Positions 20,350 to 30,400 of a DNA stretch of 35,006 bases are shown piece by piece. This stretch comes from a virus, in IMG/VR virus record IMGVR_UViG_3300046804_001102, positions 1 to 35,006 of that record. One strand, 5' to 3'. The first letter of the stretch is position 1. Each line of letters begins with the position of its first letter. Both the position numbers and the translations under genes were made by a program. The notes under the pieces were generated by a model. It ran no database searches. It was not told where the DNA came from and saw only the letters and a program-made list of their open reading frames with translations.

Positions 20350-21190
20350 CGACCTCGCACTCTTTAGCAACAATCTCCCCGACTACCTCAAAGAAGTCGG
20401 CCTCGACGACATGACAAAAGCGCTTGCTGGTAACACTGGCATGAAGCGCATATCCATCAGAGGCGGTGTATTCCGCATGATGGTCAGTGGCGAAGAAATC
20501 GCTAAGAACGAAAACCGTGCAATGAACATCGTCATTGTTAACGGTGCAACAAAAGTATCGCGTTCTTTCTACGCTGGTAAGTATGTCCCCGGTGAAACAT
20601 CTCACCCCGACTGCTGGTCTAACGATGGCGAAAAGCCTGATGCAAGTATTGAGTATCCACAGAACTCTACCTGCGATGGGTGTGAGCAAAACATTAAAGG
20701 CTCTGGTCAAGGTGATTCTCGCGCTTGCCGTTATCAACAACGCTTGGCTGTCTTGTTAGCCGACGACATTGAAGGAGACGTGTTCCAGTTAGTGTTACCC
20801 GCCAAATCAATTTTTGGTCGTGGCGATACAGACAAGATGCCGTTTCAGCAATACGCTAAGTATGTCGGCGCACAAGGCAAGAGCATCGGCACTTTGGTAA
20901 CAGAGATGCGTATGGATAGCGACAGCGACACGCCAAAGCTAACCTTCAAGCCTGTGCGTTTCTTGAGCCGTGAAGAGTGGTTGGTAGCTAAAGATAAAAG
21001 CAATAGCCCAGCCGCTAAGTCTGCGGTGATTCAAACACCTGCACAGACAGATGGCGCTAAGAAAAAGGCAATTGCGGCTCCTGCACCTGAGCCAGAGCCA
21101 GAACCAGTTAAGCGCACCGCTAAGAAAAGCGTCGAACCTACCCCTAAGAAGGAGTTCAATGACGTACTGAAGCAATGGACTGACGATTAA
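20342..21190 (+). CDS. candidate ssDNA-binding protein with zinc site and acidic tail (282 aa)
   Basis: Start 20342 has AAAGGA upstream. A central domain has four cysteines (C91, C111, C114, C129) that could hold zinc. After a Pro/Glu/Lys-rich flexible linker (about 225-265, with PEPEPEPVK) the protein ends FNDVLKQWTDD, an acidic, aromatic C-terminal tail like those by which phage and bacterial single-strand binding proteins contact replication partners. Location just upstream of the primase-helicase in the same operon fits. No OB-fold can be proven by eye, so this is a moderate call. Confidence 0.6.
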   Translation: MSNDLALFSNNLPDYLKEVGLDDMTKALAGNTGMKRISIRGGVFRMMVSGEEIAKNENRAMNIVIVNGATKVSRSFYAGKYVPGETSHPDCWSNDGEKPDASIEYPQNSTCDGCEQNIKGSGQGDSRACRYQQRLAVLLADDIEGDVFQLVLPAKSIFGRGDTDKMPFQQYAKYVGAQGKSIGTLVTEMRMDSDSDTPKLTFKPVRFLSREEWLVAKDKSNSPAAKSAVIQTPAQTDGAKKKAIAAPAPEPEPEPVKRTAKKSVEPTPKKEFNDVLKQWTDD

Positions 21191-21433
21191 ATGGATAACA
21201 GAGGTTACGCTAATCGTATTGTTCTTGCCAACAAAGAAGCTGATTCAAAAAGCCCCGGCGTAATGCTGGGGCGTTACTGCATCAGTAGAGACTACTCCGT
21301 TCGTGATGTTGCCGAGTACTTTGGAGTCAGCCGCATGACCATCTACAAGTGGTTTACTGGCGAGTGGATTCCACGCAAAGTGCACGAAACAAAAATTAAC
21401 GAAGTTCTCAAGAAGGCTAAGTTTGTTCAGTAG
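21191..21433 (+). CDS. helix-turn-helix DNA-binding protein (80 aa)
   Basis: A clear HTH: YSVRDVAEYFGVSRMTIYKW (about residues 36-55), preceded by a charged region and followed by a basic helix. The gene starts directly after the upstream stop. It could be a transcription regulator for this operon or a small replication accessory protein. Confidence 0.75.
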   Translation: MDNRGYANRIVLANKEADSKSPGVMLGRYCISRDYSVRDVAEYFGVSRMTIYKWFTGEWIPRKVHETKINEVLKKAKFVQ

Positions 21434-21484
21434 CGTATGGATGGGGCTTGCCGCGCCCCTCCAGCGCATTTCTTAGAGGCGGTT

Positions 21485-24301
21485 ATGACAAGAGCAGATT
21501 TACTGTCGGCGGTGCTGTCTTCCGATGGGTGGTACTGCGTGGTGGGGCTTAAGAAGACAGGCCACCCTAGACAAATATTTGTCGAGGACATGCAGGGAGT
21601 AGATGATGCCGTTCAGACATTACTGGACGAGCAGGTTGATGTGTATTTTGCGTGTGCAAAGTACGAAGAGTCTGGTGCACGCACCAACGACAACATAAAG
21701 AACATCAAGTCGTTTTGGCTTGATATTGATTGTGGCATAAATAAACCATACGCCGACCAGTCTGCGGGTGTTAATGCACTGCGCGCATTCTGTAGCGTTC
21801 TTAAATTACCAAAACCTTGGCTAGTCAACTCTGGTCGGGGCATCCATGCGTACTGGCCTCTAGTGGAACCCATATCTCGCAAAGAGTGGGTACATGCGGC
21901 TAAAAGACTAAAAGAACTTTGTGTAGAACACAAGTTTGAAGCCGATCCAGCTCGCACGGCTGATGCTGCATCCATTCTGCGAATGCCTGATACGTTTAAC
22001 TACAAAGGCGACCCACCGCTTCCCGTAGAGGTTTGGGCTGAAGGCAAAGAAATTACGTTTGAGGATTTCAAAGACAAGTTAGGTGTGATGGATGAGACGC
22101 CTGACTACCTACCTACATTTGCAGACGACATGACCAAAGCGTTGATGGGCAACCGCCAGCATCGCTTTCAAAACATAGTAGACAAGAACGTAAACGGAAC
22201 AGGCTGCTTGCAATTAGCTAGAGCCATAGCCGATCAGAAAGTTTTAGACGAACCACGCTGGCGCGCTACGTTGTCAATCGCCAAGTTTTGCACAGACGCC
22301 GACACCGCCATACATGACGTGTCCAGAGATCACCCCGACTACACCCCTGACGAGACTGTTGCAAAGGTGCAGTTGATTAAGGGGCCTTACACATGCCAGT
22401 CTTGGGAGTCTATTAGTCCAGCAGGTTGCGCAGGTTGCATCCACAAAGGCAAGATTAAATCCCCTATCGTGCTCGGCGCAGAGATTGCAGAAGCCAGTCC
22501 AGAGGACAACACGGTTGAGTACGTCACCGAAGAAAAGACAGTTGTCTATGACATCCCTGAGTATCCTTTTCCATACTTCAGAGGCAAGAACGGTGGTGTC
22601 TACCGCAAGGCCGACGATGAAGATGACCCCGAGGCCATATTAATTTACGAGCATGACTTGTATGTGGTCAAGCGTTTGAAAGATCCGCAAGCGGGCGAGA
22701 CGATATGGATGCGGTTGCATACCCCCCGCGATGGTGTCAGAGAGTTTGCGCTACCCGTTGTGGACTTGCTGACAACAGATAAGTTGCGTGAAAAGTTGGC
22801 GTGGTTCGGTGTCGTGGCGTTGAAGAAGCAAATGGAAAGCATCATGGCGTACATAGTGCGCTCAGTAAAAGAAATGCAATATAAACAAGGAGCAGAAATT
22901 ATGCGATCGCAGTTCGGTTGGACTGAAAAAGACAAGTCATTCATCATTGGCGAGAAGGAAATCACAGCCCAAGGCGACAAGTACAGCCCGCCATCTAGTT
23001 ACACCTTGGAATTATCAGAGTGGATGAACCCCGTCGGCTCCTACGAAGAATGGCAGAGTGTAATTAATTCGTACGACATGGTAGGGTTTGAGCCACACGC
23101 ATTTGGGTTTTTTACTGCATTCGGCGCACCGCTGATGAGGCACCTGCATTTAAAAGGCGCGATCCTAAACATGATTAACAACGAGTCTGGCACTGGTAAG
23201 ACAACCGCGATCAAAGCCATGCACAGCGTGTACGGACACCCCGAAGAGTTGATGCTAATTGAGCGAGACACTATGAATGTGCGTTTGCACCGACTTGGCG
23301 TGATGAATAACCTTGGGCTGGGATGTGACGAGATTACCAAGATGAAGCCAGACGAATGCTCTGACTTTTGCTACGCCGTATCCCAAGGCCGAGGCCGTGG
23401 GCGGATGAAGTCCAGTGAAAACGCCGAGCGTAAGAACATGGCTAAGTGGCAAACTATCCTATTATGTTCGTCAAACGCATCGATCGTAGATAAGCTCAAG
23501 TCCTTGAAGTCCACACCAGACGGTGAGCTAATGCGGGTAATTGAGTACCAAATCCCTGAGACTAAGCTTATCAGCAAGGAAGAAGCCGACGAGTTGTATC
23601 CAAAACTCTACACAAACTACGGGCACGCAGGGCCAATTTACATCCGTGACTTGGTAGAAAACTTGGAAGAACGCATCCTTGAGGTCAAGGAAATACAGCG
23701 TTTAATCGACAAAAAGATCGGATTTACAGGCCGTGAGCGGTTCTGGTCAGGTGTTGCAGCGTGCAACATAGCTGGTGCTTTGTTCGCTAGACGCCTTGGC
23801 ATACACAATATCGACGTAGGGCGTGTACTTAAGTGGGCGGTTGCCGAGTTCAACCAGATGCGTACAGAGATTAAACCACCAGCCACGACGCACAGTAGCG
23901 TAATTGGCGAATACTGGAGCGAACACCGCCGCAATACTTTGGTAATTAACGATCAGGCCGACAAGCGCACAGGTGTGGAGATGCTACCGATACTGGAGCC
24001 GCAGGGTGAGTTGATTATCCGCATGGAGCCAGATACTCAGAAGTTGTTCATTATTAGCAAGAAGTTACGGGCGTGGTGTGCCGAGCATCAGATAACAATC
24101 AAAGACGTGCTGGCTTCGCTCACAAAAGACGGCGTCTACGTCGGCACAGTTAAGAAGCGTATGGCTAAAGGTACGAAGGTTGGCGGCATTCCCCCAGTCG
24201 ATGCTTTTGTTTTTGACTGCTCTAAGGGAGACTTCCTTGACCCTGAAGCCTTCATAGGTACTCCAGATACGGATGAGGCGCAAGCCGATGAGGATAAATG
24301 A
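21485..24301 (+). CDS. primase-helicase: AEP-type primase fused to DUF927-like helicase (938 aa)
   Basis: The N-terminal third is an archaeo-eukaryotic primase/PrimPol-type domain: WLDIDCG (D80, D82), SGRGIHAYWP (H121) and a third motif ASILRMPDTFNYK. After a linker comes a helicase-like region with Walker A NNESGTGKTT (K572), a Walker B-like GLGCDEI, and the DUF927 pattern around YAVSQGRGRGRM. Together it would prime and unwind DNA for the family A polymerase. Start 21485 has AGAGGCGG upstream; an in-frame ATG at 21437 lacks one. The next gene overlaps its end by 14 nt. Confidence 0.88.
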   Translation: MTRADLLSAVLSSDGWYCVVGLKKTGHPRQIFVEDMQGVDDAVQTLLDEQVDVYFACAKYEESGARTNDNIKNIKSFWLDIDCGINKPYADQSAGVNALRAFCSVLKLPKPWLVNSGRGIHAYWPLVEPISRKEWVHAAKRLKELCVEHKFEADPARTADAASILRMPDTFNYKGDPPLPVEVWAEGKEITFEDFKDKLGVMDETPDYLPTFADDMTKALMGNRQHRFQNIVDKNVNGTGCLQLARAIADQKVLDEPRWRATLSIAKFCTDADTAIHDVSRDHPDYTPDETVAKVQLIKGPYTCQSWESISPAGCAGCIHKGKIKSPIVLGAEIAEASPEDNTVEYVTEEKTVVYDIPEYPFPYFRGKNGGVYRKADDEDDPEAILIYEHDLYVVKRLKDPQAGETIWMRLHTPRDGVREFALPVVDLLTTDKLREKLAWFGVVALKKQMESIMAYIVRSVKEMQYKQGAEIMRSQFGWTEKDKSFIIGEKEITAQGDKYSPPSSYTLELSEWMNPVGSYEEWQSVINSYDMVGFEPHAFGFFTAFGAPLMRHLHLKGAILNMINNESGTGKTTAIKAMHSVYGHPEELMLIERDTMNVRLHRLGVMNNLGLGCDEITKMKPDECSDFCYAVSQGRGRGRMKSSENAERKNMAKWQTILLCSSNASIVDKLKSLKSTPDGELMRVIEYQIPETKLISKEEADELYPKLYTNYGHAGPIYIRDLVENLEERILEVKEIQRLIDKKIGFTGRERFWSGVAACNIAGALFARRLGIHNIDVGRVLKWAVAEFNQMRTEIKPPATTHSSVIGEYWSEHRRNTLVINDQADKRTGVEMLPILEPQGELIIRMEPDTQKLFIISKKLRAWCAEHQITIKDVLASLTKDGVYVGTVKKRMAKGTKVGGIPPVDAFVFDCSKGDFLDPEAFIGTPDTDEAQADEDK

Positions 24302-24482
24302 CGTCGATTACAACATCAACTGGCGTAAATTTAAGCGTGGCACGTCGTTTTTCGTGCCGTGTCTCAGACTAGAAGAAGGAAAACAAACCGTAAAAGCCGT
24401 GACTAGACGGCTTGGATTCAAGGTAGTAGTGAAGGCCGTCATTGAAGACGGCATCAAGGGGTTGCGGGTCTGGCGTAAATAG
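24288..24482 (+). CDS. conserved phage small protein (64 aa)
   Basis: Begins MRINDVDYNINWRKFKRGTS and ends IEDGIKGLRVWRK. This NWRKFKRGTSFF / GIKGLRVWR type is one I associate with small phage proteins of unknown function. Start 24288 is supported by GAGGC upstream and the short overlap. Its stop abuts the stop of the giant minus-strand gene with zero bases between. Confidence 0.65.
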   Translation: MRINDVDYNINWRKFKRGTSFFVPCLRLEEGKQTVKAVTRRLGFKVVVKAVIEDGIKGLRVWRK

Positions 24483-27400
24483 TTATTTAAACTTCTTAGC
24501 GCCGTACAGAATTGGTGCAACCTCTGGCATCATGTTCTCTGGTATGTCAACTCCGTAGTTTACGGCAGCGTTAACTAACCCTTCCAGTTTGTTTTCAAAA
24601 CTCTTATCGATTGCGTCTTCTGGATCAGGCACCAAGTCTGGATGCCTTTCAGCAAATTTATAAAACTCGCGTCGAGCCACATTTTCTCCGGGACTAGCCT
24701 TCAAATGCTCTGCCCATATGCGGTCTAACAACTTTGTTTTCGTAGTAATTAGGCGTAACTTGGCTTCTTCTGCCTGTGACCCAGCGCGTTCTTTTACTGC
24801 TAAATTTTCTGGACGTATACCAATTGCCTGTGATGCAATATCCCATTTTGTAAGTTCATCTTTGTGCAAAATTGTTTTACCGCTGATACGTTTTGCGCCT
24901 TCTTCTGATAAGCGGTACGCCACTTCTGGTTTAGCTAGAGCACCAAACAATTTTTCAAAAGCACGGTCGTAGTGCCCTTGCTGTGAAAGTTGGTATGCCG
25001 AAGGTACGTTGTCAAACATATAACTAACAAGAGGCCCTAAAAGACTAACCGCCATCTCTTGAACAGATTGTTTTACGTCAGCATAGTAGCGAGAGTTTCT
25101 AAGCAACATTTCCTGTGGGTTGATACCAATGCGCTCAGACACACTCCAGTTTGTCAACGTAGAGAATAAACCACGAGCAGTTGCGTGTGCTGCTTTAATA
25201 CCTAGCGTTTCTGCGGCCTCTTCGCTCATACCAGCTTGCATGGCAAGTTCAGTTACTGCTCCACTAAAGTCACGCATCAGCATGTTGTAGAACCACACTT
25301 CAAAACTCTCAAGATTTTCATCATCTGGAGCAAATAAACTTGCCACCGCTGGCAATATTGACACTAAGAAATATATTGGTGTTCCTTCCGCACCAGCCAT
25401 AACAAAAGCCGTGGCGTTTATCAATACAACTTTTCTGAAGGCTTCTTTGTATATTTCTTTTTGGAAGTCGGTATATTCCTTTAGGTCTCTTTCTATCAAT
25501 GCAGTTTTATTAGGATCAGTTTTATAGCGATCTTCTAGGTATGCAATGAATTCTTTACGCTCAGAACTTGTAAGTGGTGCACCGAACGCTAACCACATAT
25601 CGCGGAAGATGGCATAAGTTATGGTTACAGCAACCTGCTTCATCTGCAATACCAACGCACCAGCAGGGTTGGCAAATACGCGCCCTTTAAGCTGACGCAA
25701 GTATTCACCAAGAGATAACGCGGCAGCATCTCGTGCTTCTTCTATGGCTTTTTCAAAAGCTTCGGGTTCAGTATATGTAAGCGGTACCCCATTAGGATCA
25801 CGCTGAATAACGCCACGCGCGTCACGCTTTTCTGCACCTAAATATTTATCATACGCAAGTTCAAACACCGACATTAGCGTAACTTCACGCGTAAGTCTGT
25901 CCATTTGATGGAACGGCGCAAAAACAGCTTGCGTAATGTAAGCCCAGTTTCTAGCGTAGAGATTAGATGGACGCTCTGCAAAGTCAAATGCGTCGTTTGT
26001 CTGTGATATGTGTATGTCGCCGTCATCGGTGAAGCGTTTTGCCGCACGACCCAACGCTCCAGTCAGAGGAGCACCTTCTACTATTGATGGCCACTTTATT
26101 TGAGCAAAGTCTCTTTTTGCAAGAGGAGCCATCGTTCGAGTCGGCGCAGTAGCTAAGTAACGTCCAAAATATTTAGCTATCACTTTGTTTGATTTAACAA
26201 CACCATATTTACCGCCAATAGTGCGTTCTGCCATGATAGGAAACGCAATTATGTTCATTAACGCACTAGCAGGTGCTGCTAGATTAACTAAGAACATAAA
26301 TTGACTTGCGCCGCCAGCAAACTTGGCAAAACCGCTCTTGTCCTCAATACCGAACATGTAGCGGTAGCGTTTTTCTAGTTCGTTGATGTAATCAAGAAGT
26401 ACAGTCTGGCGTTTTCCCGGTATGTACTTACGTATGTAGTCATGTGCATTTGCCATGTTATTTAGGAATGGCTGCACAAACTTAAACCGGGATTGTTGAT
26501 ACGCTGCACGAGTAGCAGTTTCTGCAAACACACGAAGCATGTCTGAACTAGCACCCTGCACTGCACGGCGATTGATAAACATTTTACGCATACTCTGCTG
26601 TGGCAGTAGGATATAAATTAGTTGTTCAACTGAACCCCTAACTTCGCTCTTAACTTCATCAGCTGTTTTGTCGCGTGTATAAGGTATACCACCCTTTATT
26701 TCAGTTACTGTGTCACTTATGGCGTCGATAAGTTCATTTACATCCTTTAGTGCGCCTGCAACATCTTTGTTGTCGGAGTACATGGTTGATATTTGATTAC
26801 CAGCTTTCATGCTAGCAGCAGCTTCTTGCTGTTTCACGTTTCCAGCCATTAATTGTTCATATCGTTTATCGTAAGCTGCATCTCTTTCCAAATGACTTTC
26901 AAAGGTATAAAACTCAGAGAACCCATTAGAAGTAACTTGGAACCAAAAATCACCAAAACGACGCAATGGGAAATAGGGTCTGTTAAACGACTCCATACCA
27001 AACTGCATATCAATCTTACGAATTAATGCTTTCTTTTCAGCAGAAGTTTTACCGCTGTTCAAGACGCGCAACTTCATCTCACGTATGGTGGCCTTCAATA
27101 AATCTGTGTAATAGTTGCGAACCTCTCTATATAACTGTTGGAAGTCACCATCAAGACCATTCCATGCAGCCTCAAGTTTTGGGTGTGCTATTTTTTCATT
27201 TGGTTTGGCTGTTGCAGGATTTACATAACCGGGACCTAAAGGATCCACCTCGGTGCCTTGAATCGTAGCTTCAAGCATGATCGCCGACATGAGTCGAGAT
27301 TGTTCTGGACGCCTACGTTGCATCTCCGCCCACTTATTTAATATGGTCGATGCCTCGTGCATCATGCGTCCACGGTAGGAGGTCATGTTGTTGCTAATTG

Positions 27401-30400
27401 ATATTGCCGTACCTAAGAATGGGATACTTCTTTCAACCTCCCCTTTCATCATGGTAAGACCTAAAACTGGCAAATGCGGTATACGCGCCATGTACCCTGC
27501 TGAACGGCGCAGATTTGCATAAAATTTATCCGCTTCTGGGAAACTTGTAATCGACGCTTTAAGCATGTCGCTGAACTTGACCATTACGTCTTCTGCCGCA
27601 CGCCAAGTACTAGTAAGTGGCCCCCTCTTATATCGCATTCTTTTTGGAGGAGCAAAACGTAGGGGTCCACGCTTCATATCTTCAGAACGCTCAGCAGAGA
27701 AAATTTCATTAGCTTGCTTCATTGCAGCAGAAGCAACATTTCCACTACCAAATAGCTTCATAACAAAGCGTATGAAGCCGTTAAATATAGATGACCTAAC
27801 CGCTTTATATGGCACACCACGTAATTTATTTTGGAAGTCTGGATTAGTAAGTGCTTCCGCTACAAACTCGTAGATGTCGGTAAACCCGTAGTACGTACCG
27901 CCGAGTTTGTCCTTGGCGTAATAGAACATGGTGTACAAATCAGTAACTGCTTCGCGCTGTCGATCATTAAGCAACCGTGTGTTACGGATCATGTATTCTG
28001 TAGCTGCATGAACAACTTCATGCAACAACACACGGTTCTTTAATCCAAACGGTCCTTTGCTATTTAGCGATATAGCATCAAGGCTTGGTACGAACATACC
28101 AGAGCGTTTTAGCCCGGGCATGTTTTCATCGTAACTTGCACGTACAGCAGCCAACTGCATTTGCAGCGGTGTAGTGTCGTATTTAGAACTCTCTAAAACT
28201 TTAAGTCCTTCGTAGACTTTTTCTAAACTTTCTGGTTTATCGTAGTTAGTAAAGTACTTGTTGTAGACGTCAGGGAATGCACGGCGTACATAAGTAAACA
28301 GTTGTACCTGCGCATCGGCTGTCTTTAAATCTATAGACTGACGGATTAACTCACGAGCGTTATCAAACGCAATCGATGTAGGTAAATTTAGTTCGGCAAG
28401 TCGGCTTGCTAATACCGAATACAGTCCAGAAGTATTTTGTGCTAACGCACGTAGTGCACCGCTAATGTCATTGCGGTTTATCGCGGCTGCTACATCGGGG
28501 TGTAGACCTTTTGGTGTAACTTGTTTAGCAGGAACTTCGTAGATACCTTCGCGTAGAAGCTCATTTGTTACAAACGTGCCATCCCCTCGGATTACAGCCT
28601 CAAGTCCCTGAATGATAGGGTGATCGCTCTGCATACCAAATATGGACTTGAGCGCTTGTACAAACTCACGCATCCACTGTTTAACTTTAGCAAAGCGGGT
28701 GCCAGCACCATAACGTCCAGCTAGTAACCCAGAACCACGAACAGCCCAGAATTCAGATGGGTTGAATAACGCATACAGGTTTATTGGTACTTCACCACTG
28801 GTTAGCATTTCTTCCGCAGCTTTATACGCCGCAGATGAACCTGTAGAGTTTGCAACCAAAATAAGCGTTAAGTAGTTAACCTTGTTCGTATCGTTCTCGG
28901 CCTTGGCTTTCTTTAGCTCTGCGGCAATTTGCTTTCCCCACTCTTTACGGATAGCACGACGAACATCGTCAGGCAACATGCGCTCAAGGTGGTGCAGGAT
29001 TTCGTGAACAGCAACATCAGCCTTAGTACCGTAGTACTGACCAGTTTTTGCATCTTTGCTAGTTAAGATGCGGACTAATTCTTCAAATGGAACATAGAAC
29101 CCTGCGGTACCCGCCATCTCAGCTTGGACTTTTTTATTCTCAGGAATTGCAATCTTGATACCAAGATTGGAAGCCATCGCAGGATTTTTAGATAAGAACC
29201 AAATAGCGAAGTCGGCGGTCTCGGGGCTGATGCGTCCCGCTTTCTTAGCATCTTCCAGTGCTTTAACGACTCGACCGAAACCACGCATACGCTGGTTTAT
29301 CTGATTGCGTTTGATTAGTGTTTGTTGAGCAACGCGTTCTTGGAAACGCAACATCTGACCAGCAAAGTCTTCTGCCGACAACTTACCGTCTTGGAACAAC
29401 TTAACAAGCTGTGCAACCCCAGCCATGTTTGTTTTGACAAAGTCGGCAATGTCAATAGGTATGCTGGTAGCTGCGGTTGTTGCAACCTCAACAATGCTCT
29501 TAAATATGTCACGGCGACGATCGCCTTCCATAGAAGCAAGCTGCTGTGGGTCCGGTGCGGGCTCATCTTGTAGCGGTGGTATTTCTTCAACTACATCTTT
29601 AGTCGGCGGAGTAAACGTATTACGCTCTAATCCATCGCGGTTCTCTTGCTTACCAGATAGCATAGTTGCAAGATTTGCGGGATCATCCGGCACAATGAAC
29701 AGCGGCGAGCCATCCATCTGCTGTAAGTGGTTGTTTACTAAATAGCCAAAAGTTTGCTTATTTACATTGACGCACCCAAATGAATAGCGCGAGTCGGTTT
29801 GATCTTCACTAGCTATCGCACGGGCGCGCATTGCAGCATCTGTCTCATTCAACCAAACTGAATGGAACATAGTGACGCTGTATTCGCCACTTATTACTTT
29901 ATCTAGTACAAAGACCTTTTTAAAATCATAATCCCCAGCAGTTCTTGCTTCGCCGGGACTACGCGTAGCGTCACGTAAACCGAAAGTAAAAAACCCTGCG
30001 GGAGTTATGCGATTCTGAGGCAGATCATTGTTGCCTTTATAGAAGTCGCCATACGCTTTGCCCAGCAAAGTCTTTGTGCGTAAAATAATTTTGCCGTCAG
30101 GACCAAAAATATACGTATGTGAAGTCGGCTTGTCTACTACCGTAAACAACTTGTTGTCGCGCTCTATGCGATCTTTTACTACTGGATAGAGCGTGCGGTA
30201 AGCCTGTTTACCGCCTTCCGACATTTCTTCCGTCCCCGCCGGAAGGTCAGCATATATCTGCTCTTGGTAAGTAACTGTCTGAGTTGGGTAGGCTATAAAC
30301 TCTGGGACGCTAGCATTTGTCGGATTAAAGATAATCGCTGCCGATAGCACAGCTGCGTGCAGCTTTTTGATGATGTCTCTGATGTTTGAGGCAACAGCGC

